DNA of 64,000 bases. It comes from Warburgia ugandensis. Lineage: Eukaryota > Streptophyta > Magnoliopsida > Canellales > Canellaceae. The stretch lies in NCBI GenBank assembly GCA_035236585.1, contig CP141127.1, positions 47,072,001 to 47,136,000 on the forward strand, given 5' to 3'. The position numbers were made by a program, and so were the translations under genes. The notes below the pieces were generated by a model that was not told the origin of the DNA, ran no database searches, and was given only the letters and a program-made list of their open reading frames with translations. Of the stretch, positions 1 through 12,023 are shown piece by piece; the stretch's first letter is position 1; each line of letters begins with the position of its first letter.

Positions 1-699
1 GATCAAGAATAAACTTTAGTAGCATAAAAACATGAAAGACATTGTGGACTTCTGATAACTGATGCAATAATGCTAGGGTACCACTTCGATCCTATCTAAG
101 ATCTTAAAGGGGCCAATATATCAATGTGATAGTCATGGTTCTAGTAGTGTGTACATTGTCTGCTTTGGTGCAGTGTCATCACGGCTTTGCTCTTCTCCAT
201 AGAAAAAATGCATAGACACTGAAAGGTACTCCAAACACTTATAACTGGCCTAGCTTACTTCTACCCAAGCAGTATGGGAGTAAACTCTCAAGATCAACCA
301 AAGCCTACCATCCTGTAGCTCGACATCATCCGTTCAGGACCGCCCACCACGACTATCCTTTAGTCTCCCAAAGGTAAAAACTACTACAACGAGCTCTAGG
401 TCATGGGTTGAATAACATACCTTGCCCTTTTCACATGTTTGAAAGCATAAGCAATTATGTTCCCACTTTACATTAATATGTGTCCCAATCCTTTGCCTAA
501 GACATCATTGTAGACTATGAAAACTCCACTGCTCAACAATAAAGTGAGTACTGGTGTAGTGGTCATCTTCATCTTCATTTCTTAGAAGCTTTCTTCACAT
601 GCATCATCCTATACAAATTTCACATCCTTCCATGTCAATTTGATCAATGATAAGGGAATTCATGAGAGGCCTTCAATGAATCTACACTAGTATTCTACA
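1..699 (-). pseudogene. Chromovirus pol remnant K (RNase H region and integrase C-terminus)
   Basis: Read on the minus strand, about 690-340 resembles the end of RT and the RNase H of Tekay-type Ty3/gypsy elements: FIEGLS, then TTTPVLTL, then GKGLGHILM and MDLELVVVVF. These match the better preserved copy at 42060-42380. At the far left, about 75-1, LSEVHNVFHV is the conserved segment just before the chromodomain. Most of the integrase between them (about 75-340) is missing or unreadable, so this copy has a large internal deletion as well as many stops. It continues off the left edge. Element A1 begins at 700 and seems to have inserted in this remnant. RNase H would remove the RNA template during reverse transcription and integrase would insert the cDNA, but neither can be functional here. 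Confidence 0.75.
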
Positions 700-3448
700 T
701 GTAACATCCAATAATAATAAATAAAAAAAAAGAAAAGAAAAGAAAGTGGAAACACACATGTGTATATATATAATATAATATAATAATAAACATTAAACAA
801 ATAAATAAAAAGGGAAAGAGAAAACAGACCTTATGGTCTACTTCTCAAACCTAATAGAAAGAAGGAGAGAAACTGGAAGAGAGAAGAAGAAAAGAAGGAG
901 AGAAGGAGAAAGAAGAAGGAGAAGAAGAGGAAGGGAAAGGACGAGAAGGGGTTCTGCACGCTGCAAAAATCCTATTACAGTGGAGAAGAAAGAAGGGGGG
1001 TTTGGGGGTTTTGTATCACCGGAGATGATACGAACCGATCACTTTGCCCAGCATGGTGAAATGATGAAAACCCCTTTAGTTTCATCGTGATTGGACAAGA
1101 AAAACATCAGATCGGAGGGAAAACAGTATGCCTGTAGAAATAGTTGCCAGAATTTGAGGGCCATTGCAGGAGACTATGATAGCTCAGATCGTTGATCCGA
1201 GCTAGTCATCTTGCACGGCTAGCCTAAAAGAATAAAAGCCCCAAGGTTATTGGGAGATCCGAGATCATTTTAATCATCAATCAGAGGGGAACAGTGTGCA
1301 CAACATGGATCGAAGGATTTCATCTGAAATCAGTATTGATCTAGACCATCCAATGGTGTAAAAAGCATGGAAGCATGCTCTGAAGGTAAAATCTATGAAG
1401 CCCTATTCCCGATTTGTTGTATTTTGCTAAATCTCTACAATTTCATCTGAGATCTAAGTTTTAGGGATAATCTAACCATTGAGTTATTAATCTATGCTTA
1501 GTAATGGATAGATCTATACTCGATGTAGGTTAGATTTTACAGAATTTGTGATATTTGCTAGAAAATAGATCGGACAATGTGGACCGTCCAATCTATCACT
1601 GTGTCAACAATGACATCCTGATGTCTTATCAATGACCAGACACCACAGATGGGTTATGTAACACTAAAATTAGAAGGATCATGATGAGTATGACTAGAAT
1701 TGATAATTGGATGTCAATTATAAGTGTTATGGAGCGATTCAATGGTCAAATTGTCTCAAAACTTCACGAGATGTTAGGAACTGACCCTTCATTGATTAAG
1801 GAGCATAAATTAAGTGGAGCATGATATAGATTGATTATCAAAGACTACAAATGTTCATCTAGATGTTAGAAAAACCTACATCTAGTATAGGATTGACCCG
1901 ATAAAGGGTTAACTAGACGATCTGCGCCGTTGATCCAAGATTAATGGCTAGCTCAATGAAGTTATCATGTGAGTTGGTTACTTTGAGATGTGAGAATGCC
2001 AAGTGATAGATGATTGGTGATGTGACAGGTACATCAGAGTGCATGACATGACATGAGCTACGTGCCTGATTGGAATATCGTGATTGTTGAGGTAGGTGAT
2101 CACATTTACGATTTCCCTTTTGATTTCATCGATCACGACTTATCCAAAAAATTCTTGAGGCATGTGTCTTTTGGACTATTGTGATTTATCAAAATGCGTT
2201 TAGTACTTCATGTTTGATATCGTGACATATTATTACATGATTTTTCATGTTTTGATATGTGATGGATTACACCTTATCATGGACCTTGATTGAGACCATT
2301 GGGTGAAGCGGGGTAAGCCGGGTCTTGTACCAATTTGAGAGCGGGTCGGTAGTTTTGGGCTGATAGGCTTCTGTTGGGAAATAGACTGATGTGGGCTGAA
2401 CGTGAGGGACCTAGGGTCGGATTGTATTAGGTGAAGCAGGGTAAGCCAGGTGTTGTACCAATTTAAGGGTAGGTCGGTAGTTTTGTCTGACAAGCTTCTG
2501 TTGAGAAATACGCTGATGTGGGCTACACGTGAGGACCCAGGGTTGGAATGAGTACTCATTGCCATTGCCATGAGTGTAGTTGAGGCACTCATAGGACTTA
2601 TTTGTGCATGACTTTCAATGATCATGGCATGCATTATTTGTTCTATGGATACAGACTTTTGATTATAGTTATTGATGAGTATCCATGAGTTTCATGCATT
2701 GCATGCTATGATATTCAAATTTGATGATGATTTGCTTAGTGCATGATTTCTTGATTTATCCATCATGGATGGTTGATGTTTCACATGCCTTGTACACTTG
2801 TCTTATGAGATTTTGCTGTGATTATGATACTTTGTGTCATTTGATTTTATTTGTATTTATTATTAAATGTGAATCACCTACACAAGCATAGCTTGCTAAG
2901 GCATTGCTTTGTTTTGCAATACCTTAAATTTTGGAGCTATAACGCTAAGGGTAAGTAGGTGGAGCAGCATTGACTGAGCGAGGACCTCGAGAATAATCTG
3001 CCTTTTTGTACATCAAAGATTGATTTAGTGTATGTCTCTTAGACTTGTGTTTAGATTGGCTGGGTTGTACATGGATGTTGATATTTTGGATAGATTGGAC
3101 CCACACTACTTGTATAGTGTACCTTTACTTGCCTATGGCTGTATGATGTGGTAATCATGGATGGACCCTAGGAGGAATTTGTATGTATTAATCTTATTAT
3201 TGTCTTTTCACGATTGTTTATGATTTGTAGTGGTTTTACCTTGAGCATGCTTAATGTATCGACAATTTGACTTTTGTTTATTATCGTGGTTTTGGATATG
3301 AGATCACCCTCGGGAATTTCTTTTGAATGCCATATTATTTATGTTAGTTGAAAGTTTTATTTTTAGGGATCCTGTTTATTTTTCTTTAAAACATATTATT
3401 ATTATTACGACTTTGGAAAAAAGGTTTAAAAAAACCCAGGGTGTCACA
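700..3448 (+). repeat. 5' LTR of A1 (about 2.75 kb)
   Basis: It starts TGTAACATCC and ends GTGTCACA just before the primer site, in the usual TG...CA form. The first kilobase (AT-rich start, a GA-rich tract at about 855-950, then GATCC/GATCGTTGATCC-rich sequence) aligns with 8336-9469. Frames read inside it, such as the GA-rich one at 833-1090, are low-complexity artefacts. A 128-bp tandem duplication lies at 2302-2557. Confidence 0.85.
2302..2557 (+). repeat. 128-bp tandem duplication inside A1 5' LTR
   Basis: Two adjacent copies begin ggtgaagc(g/a)gggtaagcc at 2302 and 2430. Both contain ttgtaccaattt, gggtcggtag-like sequence, cttctgttg and gctgatgtgggct. The copies have diverged by point changes. 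The matching part of the 3' LTR is missing, so it is unknown whether the duplication predates insertion. Confidence 0.85.
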
Positions 3449-3451
3449 GTT

Positions 3452-3463
3452 TGATATCAGAGC
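3452..3463 (+). other. Primer binding site of A1 (tRNA-iMet type, one mismatch)
   Basis: tgatatcagagc lies four bases after the LTR end and differs by one base from TGGTATCAGAGC, the initiator-methionine tRNA complement used by chromoviruses. Confidence 0.8.
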
Positions 3464-3581
3464 CCAGGTTTATTCCATCATCACCACTTTAAGGGTCCAA
3501 TTAGATTGATAGCCCATGAGCTCATGATGAGACTGAGACAGGAGGAATGCTTATACGATGTGACATTGAAACTTTAAATAG

Positions 3582-3737
3582 ATGGTTCCTCGAAGGAAGA
3601 CTAGGTCCACCCCCACTCCACCAGTTGCTACTCCTGTCAAATCATCAGGGCAAGGGGCCCGTGACATAGACTTAGTGGCCCAAATGGTACAAGGCCTGAT
3701 ATTACATATACAACCCATTGAGCTAAGTAATTCCTAA
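3582..3737 (+). pseudogene. A1 gag N-terminal remnant
   Basis: An ATG 120 bases after the primer site opens a 51-codon frame beginning MVPRRKTRSTPTPP, the basic, proline-rich start typical of Tekay gag (compare MPKKKGSNAPRP at 35280 and MPPKR at 60509). It ends at a TAA at 3735. From here to about 5480 I see no further convincing protein similarity: the sequence is AT-rich, full of stops, and presumably the rotted gag body. Confidence 0.6.
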
Positions 3738-5599
3738 GTGTGAATTACAAAGATATGATTATTGTGAAATAATTGATGCCATGAGGATTGGCAAACTTAC
3801 TTTAGCTAAGATGAGACTTTAAATCCCTATAAGATTATGAGAAAATGCACTTTCAAGAAAGTGTGTGATTCTTATAGTAAAGAATCTAAATGAAGAGTAT
3901 GATTGATGATTGCAAATGAGAGCTTTATTATATGATTGAAGGTCTATTCACATAGACTAACCTATGAGAGTTCGAGTCCCAATGTGGGCAGTATGTACGA
4001 ACATGTGAAGATGCACAATGACTATTATACGACAATCATGAGATGATAATGGAAAAAGGGATCAGAAAGGATTACAACTAATAAGAGCTCGAGAAAGTTG
4101 GGAGGAGTATTGTATTAATTTAAAGTTAGAGTGGAATTATTTGATGAATAAATTGTAATATAGTGAAAACTATTGAAAATTTGATGAGGTAAGATCCTAA
4201 TGTTCTATGGATGAATATGAACTGTGAAGTCAAACTTACTGAGTTCTTATGCAAATAGAAATTTTGATAACTAGTCATCAATGCAAAGTCAATATTTATG
4301 AATTATTCTAAAGATTTTACTATGATTGCAGATGCATAGCACTTTAAGGAAATAACAACTTTTTTACAATAATGGTTTGTAGTAATGATGTTAATCAAGT
4401 GATGAGTAAGAAATGATATCAAGCAATCTCCTAGTTAGGGAATGAGATGCCAAAAAAGGCTAAATTAAATATCATACTATATATATGAGTGATTGACAAG
4501 ATTGGTTATTTGATTCCAAATCAAAGGTGTCTATCATATGAAGGGAATGAGGTAAGATGAAATTGATTATAAATAATTTACATCCAATGCGAATAGAAAT
4601 GATGATGTGATCCCCTATGGCTAAGAATGTTATTATGAAAGATCAATTACATTAGGTATGAGATTGACAATTATAAATGATTTTGATTGATATCATCATG
4701 AAATAATTCATTGGTTAAAGGAAATGAAATGATGGAGGTGAGGGCATTGAAAATGAAATTATGAGAATTCTAATGATAGTCATTTAAGAGGATGTGTTTC
4801 CTTAATTTTGAGATTTTTATGTAGGAGGCTCTTGAGAAGGCTTGTAATGATTAGTATTTTGTTATATGAGTAGTTGGGGATACTGTGAGAGTTGCCATTG
4901 TAGAATAGAGCAATTTGATGGTTTAATGGTATTAACCTTTTTTACACTGGTAAGAATAGTTGCCCTAAAACCTATCATGAATAAGAAGCTATAGATAGAA
5001 TTTGTTCATATGTTGACACCTGAATGGTGGCGATAGTTGATCATAGTGCATTACACATTGGTGAAAAAAGCATCTGACATAGCTTTTATATTGAGGAAAA
5101 TTCTCTTAGGGCCAAGGGAGTCAACTGCAGAGGCACGGACATGGATAATTCAAGCCAGCCCAGTGAGAGAAAGAGACTCTTTTATCAATATAGTTATATA
5201 AACCATGGAGCCAGTGACATCTAAATGGGCAATGTTGGAATGTGTATGTGAGAAGGGCATTAGTTTTATGGACAAGCATCTAGATAGTATTGTACTAGAG
5301 TGATAGACCACCACAGTAGTGGTAATAACATCGGTAGCCGTCATTATAACTGCAATCTTGGAGACACTGTGACTGTGACTGTTAGAGCGTTCTTTAAAGA
5401 CTACCCTAGAGGACAATGTGTTAGACAAACTTACATTAAAGATAAAATAGAGATGGCCCCACATTGGTATTGATGATTCATTATGATATCTTTACATTTA
5501 CGTGCAGGTCATGCTTTTGACTGTCATTACTATTACTTGAACCAAGTACTAACCTCAATCCAAGTGAAGGAAAACACCTTCTTGATTGTTGATAGACAT

Positions 5600-6210
5600 A
5601 CCAAGATCCTCCTTGATTTAAGATTCAGTCATCCTTGTAGTTTGAGTGTTTGCACCTTGATGAATGTGCCTTTATACATATGTATATATTTAACAATCCT
5701 TGGGTTGGAGGTTATGACACTGATTGGCAAGTTAATGAAACTTGTAAGTACTTTTAGTGGGTAATGGTGGAAATGATGATGTGTGAGAGGATAGATACTA
5801 ACTTTATCCTCGTTGAATTGATGGATTATGATATTATCCTTGAGATGGGTTCTATTTGTTGGAGGACAGTTAATTACAGTGAAATCATGTTAAATCAACC
5901 TTTAACAAAATAAGTGATTTGGATTTATGCCTAATCTTGAGAAAGATTCTCGAATTATTTACTTCAAAAGATCATATATGATATTTGAATTGCATCCAAA
6001 TTCGAGACATTCTATTGCTTATTTGATTGATGGACTTCTGGTTTATTCCACTAGCTTTTGATCGACACTATGAATTTGGACTCTTCTGATGAAGAGTATT
6101 TTTTTATATATCTGAGGTTAGGTGATATAAACCTTATATGATAAATGAAGTGAGGGAATTCATTGGAATTGTATGCTAGTGGAGAATATTCAAAGCATTT
6201 GTATTGGTAT
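5600..6210 (+). pseudogene. A1 protease and RT islands
   Basis: Short islands survive in the plus sense. ILLDLRFSHP near 5620 matches the LFDTGSTHSF protease active-site region, with the catalytic D-T-G destroyed. Near 5790-5850, NFILVELMDYDIILEMG matches the conserved DIILGMDWL end of protease. Near 6025-6055, LIDGLLVYSTS matches the RT catalytic VDDILIYS motif with the second aspartate changed to glycine. Near 6156-6200, FIGIV followed by RIFKAF matches [15 protein letters not shown]. Spacing between the islands is shorter than in an intact element, so deletions are likely. The stretch 6210-7400 has no recognisable similarity. Confidence 0.6.
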
Positions 6211-7403
6211 GTAATGATGAAAACCTTTTAGTATCATTATTTAGAGTGAGATGATACAATAGAGATCTTTATGAACACCAGTGGTGTTATTTAAGCATTC
6301 AAAGGTGATTTCACAGTGAGATTTCAATTATTCAATTAATGCTATTAGTTTACATAGGCAATTGAGAACCACTACATTTATTATTTCTATATTCGAATTT
6401 GAATACACCCAAGGGTGTAAGCTTAGATATTAGTTTTGAATCATATGTGTTACCTCCACTAATTCTGATTGAATGCTTGTATCTATACTTAAGGAGCATT
6501 GTTTCTAATCATCTGAATGTCATGCAGTAAATACTATTATAGTAAATTGAAATTTGAGGATGTCAAGGATGATCTTTGATTGAATGGTTATCTTCTTCTT
6601 TTTTTCGATTCATATGTGAAACTTAGATGAATGAGCTGAAAAATCTATTCATGATTATGATTGAAATGTTATGATATGAATTGATGTCTTATATTTAAAG
6701 AACTTTTGATGAAATGAAAAAGTTATCTGTTGTGAACATATGTGGTAGTAGTGGAAAGTTATTTGAGCAAAGGCTATGATGATAGAATTAAAGTAAGATT
6801 CATTATAGTAATTGGATTTTTTATTTGTAGTTGGGATTGTAAATTTTCATATTTCTATATCAATGCAATTCGGGATGGACTTTTAACAAAAGATGGTGGG
6901 ATGATATGACAATCTTCCATTTTATATTGTTGTGGTGATGATGAGTGTGGAGTTAAACACTTATTTATGGATGATGTTATAAAATATTTTGCACTATACT
7001 ACTTAAGGTTATGGATATGGTGATTAAAATTGTAGAGATGGGTTAGTAAGCCTTATTGCATTAAAATTTGTGATATTAGGATGATATGTGGGATGAATGT
7101 TTAGTTTTTTCCATGTTGAATGTGGAATGTGCTGAGATAGTCTCTTAAATGTATTAATTGTCATTAAATGGGTTTACCAAGGGTATCACTATCGCATGCA
7201 TTAAATGAGAAAGTCCAAAAAATAGAGGAGATCCTGCCAAAATTTCATTAGGAATGGGATACTTGAATTTTAGAAGAAAGGTAGTTTATCGTGACTATGA
7301 TGACTGAGATTAGGCAAACTAGTAAATAGTTCCTTAGTCTTATGAATTGCTGGAGTCGAGTAATTGAGTTCCACCAAGATAACATTGATGTATAATATTA
7401 TAT

Positions 7404-7804
7404 GAGATTGTTTTCTTATGGGAAATCAAAATTCAAATTATAATTGATACTTATGAGTAGCTGATGAGGGTGGCCTAAGAGGGCGACCAATGAGGGTGGG
7501 TGCAAGAGACACTGGCAAGCTTCTAGTTAGCAAGCTTCTAAGTACTCACAGTATGATTGTGCTGTGGACTGCATTTTGATTTGGCATGTGATTGCCTGTT
7601 ACTGAGATTGTTTTCTTATAGGAAATGAGAATTCAAATTACAATTGATACTTGTGAGTAGCCGATGAGGGTAGCCTAAGAGTGCGACCCATGAGGGCGGG
7701 TGCGAGAGGCACTAATGGGCTTCTAGGTGGCAGGCTTCTAGGTACTCACAGTATGATTATGCTATGGACTGGATTTTGATTTGCAATGTGATTGCCTATT
7801 ACTG
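7404..7804 (+). repeat. Two-copy 200-bp tandem repeat in A1 internal region
   Basis: Copies start gagattgttttctta at 7404 and 7604. They share gagtagc(t/c)gatgagggt, cctaagagggcgacc, gggcttctaggt-like sequence and gtactcacagtatgatt. Shorter degenerate copies of the last part (attttgatyggcatgtgattgcctgtta) continue to about 7890. Confidence 0.85.
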
Positions 7805-8294
7805 CTCTGGTATGCTCTGATTTTGATCGGCATATGATTGCATGTTAGTGAGTTGGTATGCCTCAATTTTGATTGGCATGTCTTGCCTGTTCAAGAGTTG
7901 AGGTGATATTGGTTGATTGATATACATTGCCTAATGAGGAGGTAATATGTGTTGGAATAGATTTGACATATAATTGCCTATATGTGAGTTGTGACAATTC
8001 AATTTTGTTGACATTGTGGTTTACTTATGCTAAGGATGTAAACAAATGATTAACTCTTGGATGAGAGTATGATTTATGTTAATTACATTATGCATGGTTA
8101 TGATGCATCCTAACCATAATATGAGTTATTTGATCGAAATGGTTTCAAATGTGCATTGGTTTATACGTACGAGTTATACCTAAGGAGATAACAAGGCATG
8201 AAGCTGTTGTTTGCAATGACTCAGGAGAATTTTGCATATGATATGTAGATCTTATGATATGGGGATGTTTTTAGGATTGTTGAAGAATAACATG

Positions 8295-8335
8295 AAAAGA
8301 ATTTTGGCGACAAAATTCCTATAAGAAGGGAAGAA
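8295..8335 (+). other. A1 pre-LTR signature and polypurine tract
   Basis: attttggcgacaaaattcct followed by ataagaagggaaga sits directly before the 3' LTR. It parallels tttcgggggcaaaattcccc and taagggggtgagaa before 44149. This purine tract would prime plus-strand DNA synthesis. Confidence 0.8.
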
Positions 8336-9469
8336 TGTAACATCTAACATAAGAAAAAGAAAAAACAAATAAAGTGGAAACACACATGTGTATATATATA
8401 TATATATAGTATAATAATAAACATTAAACAAATAAAAAAGGGAAAGAGAAAATAAACCTTACGGTCTGTTTCTCAAACCCGATAGAAAGAAGGAGAGAAA
8501 CCGGAAGAGAGAAGAAGAAAAGAAGAAGAGAAGGAGAATCAAGAAGGAGAAGAAGAGGAAAGGAAAGGAGGAGAAGGGGTTCTGCGCACTGGAGAAATCT
8601 TGCCACACGGAGATGATAGAAGGGGGGTTTGGAGGTTTTGTATCACCGAAGTTGCAGGAGCTCGCTGGAGACGATGCTGGCTCGAACTAGTGATCCGAGC
8701 CAACCACTTTGCCAACACGGTGAAACGATGAAAACCCCTTTAGTTTCATCATGATTGGACAAGAAACAACATCAGATCGGAGGGAAAACAGTACGCCAAC
8801 AAAAATAATTGTTGGAATTTGCGGGCCGTTGCCGGAGATGACGACAGCTCGAATCGTTGATCCAAGCCGGTCATCTTGCACGGCTTGCCTAGAAGAATAA
8901 AAGCCCCAAGGTTATTGGGAGATCCGAGATCATTTTGACCGTCGATCAGATGGGAACAATGTGTGCGACATGCATTGGAGGATTTCATCTGAAATTAGTA
9001 TTGATCCAGACCATCCAAGGGTGTAAGAAGCATGGAAGCATGCTCTAAAGGTAAAATCTATGAAGCCCTATTCCCGTTTTGTTGTATTTTGCTAAATCTG
9101 TACAATTTCATATGATATCTAGGTTTTAGGGATAATCTGACCATTGAATTGCTAATCTATGCTTAGTAATGGATAGATCTATACTCGATATAGATTGGAT
9201 TTGACAGAATTTGTGATATTTGCTAAAAAATAGATCGGACAATCTGGAATGTCCGATCTGTCACTGTGTAAACAATGACATCCTAATGTCTGATCGATGA
9301 TCAGACACCACAAATGGTTATGAAACACTAAAATTAGAAGGATCATGATGATTATGACTAGAACTGATAATCAGATGTCAATTATAAGTGTGATGGAGAG
9401 ATCCAATGGTTGAATCATCTCCAAACTTCATGAGATGTTAGGGACTAACCCTTCATTGATTAAGGGGCA
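8336..9469 (+). repeat. 3' LTR of A1, truncated
   Basis: It aligns with 700-1800 of the 5' LTR, including the GA-rich tract and attgattaaggggcat at 9455-9470. Similarity then ends abruptly, leaving about 1.1 kb of an expected 2.75 kb. Near 8665-8890 the text tgatccgagcc...caccttgc-like block occurs twice; the 5' LTR has lost part of the first copy. Confidence 0.85.
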
Positions 9470-10771
9470 TGGAACACCTTATGGGGGAGGTGTGGATGCT
9501 TTAGATGCCTTTTGTAGGTGAGTTCAATCTTCTAGGGTTGCTAGAATTCTATCTTAAGAGATAAGAGAGAGGGGGTGGGGAAGGCTAGTTGTATGGGGTA
9601 GGTAACTTAGGATGGGAATTAGAAGTAGGACTCTATGAAAGAGGGTGAAAGGTGGACTAGAAATGGAAAACTAGGAAAGTGCTAGGAAGGTGAGGTGGGA
9701 GGTGTGGAAATGACTTTGAAAGAAAGATAGAGTTGAAGAGAAAGTGGGACATTGCAAGGAGTCATGCATGCAAGACTTAGGGAGGTCAGGACATGTGACT
9801 CTAAGAAAGGAATAAGAATGGAACATGGGGAATCCTAGGATGGGAAATAGAACTAGAAATTGATCTTAGAATACCTTAAGTCATGGAATGTGGGCATAGT
9901 GGAATCCTAGAAGGCAGCCAAGGTAGGAGCAGCCACTTTTTAGAAAAGGGCATCTCCACCTTTCTATAATCCATGCATGGGATGCCATAATTAGTAAGTG
10001 GGGAGAAAGAGGGAAAAGGGAAAAAGAAAATGGAAAGAAAAGATGGGTTCTCTCTTGATTGGTCCACCTTGCATGCTATCTTCTTACCATATGATGATCC
10101 CCTTCAAATCTTTCTAACTATCCCTTGGGAAATCACAATTTTAGTATGGATAATTGTTTCAAAATTCTCCTTCAATCATGTGACTTTATGTGGCATGGCT
10201 TCTTTAGCTTGATGGCTCACTTTTGATGGCTTAAATGGATTCGCCTCATGGCTCAAATCCTTGACTTCAGTGGCTTGGTTGCTTGGTTTTTCCTAGATAA
10301 CTCATTGATGGATCAGGTGGCTTTGATGGCTCTCATGCAAAGTTGGTGAATTTACATGGATTTTTTCACTAGCCCATTTTAGTCACCTTTAGTACTTCCA
10401 ATTGCTTTCTTGCTTGCCCTAGGATAATCTTGAACCTTGATTAAATTTTGGAATAATGAATCTTATGTCCTGGCTTTCTGATTTCATCTTGATATTCAAT
10501 TATCATCTTGATCAATCTCCGCCGTTGTATTATTAGCTCAACACCTACAAAAGATAATGTATCCTAATTAAATCCTAAGAAAATATAAAAATTCACATAT
10601 TTACTATAGATTAGCTTCTAAACTTTTAAAATATCAAACCTTTGAATTATTAGGCCAGAAATGAATGTGTTATGAATTTTGAAAAAAAAAGAAAGAAGGA
10701 TAATACCCTATATTTTATAACACATGGATTACTAAATGGGGTACTTTTTATACAAAATTAAACACTTATCA
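9470..10771 (-). repeat. Degraded Tat/Athila-like LTR (possible solo or truncated)
   Basis: Read on the minus strand, this block starts TGATAAGTGTTTAATTTTG at 10771, very like the start of element N's LTR (TGTTAAGTGTTTAATTTTGG) and of Tat/Ogre LTRs generally. It contains a block resembling ggatttaattaggatac and ends ...gttcca at 9470, giving TG...CA ends. The flanks (gggca on the left, tctat on the right) do not match as a target duplication, and they belong to different elements (A1 3' LTR and J), so a rearrangement rather than a clean insertion is likely. No protein coding was recognised. The 10772-10880 stretch to its right is unassigned. Confidence 0.45.
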
Positions 10772-10879
10772 TCTATTCATCAGATCTGTAAAAGGGCCAA
10801 GGGTATTCATCAACATAAATGGCATAACTCTTAGCTCATAGTGCCTATATTTGGTTCTAAATGCTATCATTTATATGTT

Positions 10880-12023
10880 TTCTAACCCTTCGCTAATCTG
10901 GATCTCAAGTCAATTTTAGAAAAAATTTTGGCCAATAGCAACTATCAAATAAGTCATCAATATGGGTTAAAGGATATTTGTTCTTCACATTCACCCTACT
11001 GAACATTTTGTAGTTGATACAAAATCTCATTGATCCTTCCTTCTTCTTAATAAAGAGGATTGGTGCTCTCCAAGGTGACATGTTGGGTCTAATAAACTCT
11101 TTGTCTAACAACTCCTACAGTTGCTCCTTCAACTCCTTTAGTTGAACTAGATCCAACTTGTATAATGCCTTTGAGATAGGAGCCGTACCATGTATTTGGT
11201 CAATAGTAAAATCTATCTTCCTCTGAGGTGGTAGTTCTAATAGCTCCTTTAGAAATACATCTGAAAATTCCTGAACCCCCTCCATTTCCTCCAGCTTAGG
11301 TTTGTCAGCTTCTATAGCCTCAACTTTGGCCATGATGTTCCTACATCCCTTGGCAATATGCTTAGCCACCTTTACTATTGAAATTATACTTGCCCTAGTG
11401 TAATTTTATCTCCCTCAAAAAAAGATCACCACTTCTCCCTATATGTTGCAAACCACTTTCTTTTTATGGTAGTCAACCATCACTCAATTGAAGGCTAACC
11501 AATCCATGCTTAGAATAACATTGAAGTCAGGACCAAATTTGTGTCCATTTGCCTATTTTCTATCACTATCTATACACTCTTGAGAAATCACTATGTGTAT
11601 AAACACTCACCCTATGAAGTCATTACTTCAAATAAGTTTCTATGTTTTGAACTGAACTAGCCATACTTAAGACAAAATCATTCCATAAGAAGGAATGAGT
11701 AGAATCAAGATCAAACAATACTTTGGTGAGTCTATCATCAATAGGGAGTGTCCCTTTGACCACCACATTGGAAGCCTGCATGTCCAATGGTAATGGTGAA
11801 AATTTGATTATGGCTTCTCAGAAGCTGCTCTCCTTAGTTTTCTCCTTCCTGCTTCCTTTTAGGGTAGTTCTTAGCTATATGCCTTACATCTCCATAGCTA
11901 AAGTAGTTAAAGCCTAACCTAGCACAAGATCTACCTAGGGGAAGCTTCTTACATCATGGGCAAGGTTGGGACTCTGGTGTTCTACGCTAGCTGATGAACA
12001 AGCACTTCTATGAAGGCTAAGAC
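10880..12023 (-). pseudogene. Chromovirus J: gag zinc-knuckle, protease and RT N-terminus fragment
   Basis: In the minus sense from right to left: a decayed zinc knuckle (about 11990-11880), a protease region with LFD at the active-site position (about 11740-11680), then VQEFSDVFLKELLELPP (about 11280), the linker before RT. Next come [18 protein letters not shown] and [15 protein letters not shown] (11110-10990), then FFLKL/FSKIDL at about 10890, where RT stops. Everything downstream (most of RT, RNase H, INT) is missing. Stops and frameshifts occur throughout. The gag end is cut at 12023 by an LTR terminus, so a family-B LTR inserted into this gag, as it also did in element C. RT would copy genomic RNA into cDNA; it is non-functional here. 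Confidence 0.8.

Larger units (their letters stand above)
700..9469 (+). mobile_element. LTR retrotransposon A1, Tekay-like chromovirus, decayed, with truncated 3' LTR
   Basis: Two long direct repeats start with TGTAACATC at 700 and 8336 and stay alignable for about 1.1 kb, which defines the LTRs. The 5' LTR is followed by a tRNA-iMet type primer site. The 3' LTR is preceded by a purine tract and the sequence aattttggcgacaaaattcc, a form of the Tekay pre-LTR signature also seen before 44149. The internal region (3449-8335) should encode gag-pol but has no frame longer than 93 codons; only short islands of gag, protease and RT similarity remain. The 3' LTR stops matching at about 9469, so roughly its last 1.6 kb is missing. 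A target duplication cannot be tested because the right end is lost; the candidate left site is ctaca at 695-699. Confidence 0.85.

Noticed and set aside
833-1090. 85-codon Arg/Glu-rich frame
   Set aside because: Produced by the GA-rich tract of the A1 LTR; the 3' LTR equivalent (8470-8600) does not keep it as a gene.
2245-2634. 129-codon minus frame
   Set aside because: Antisense of the tandem duplication in the A1 LTR; no protein similarity.
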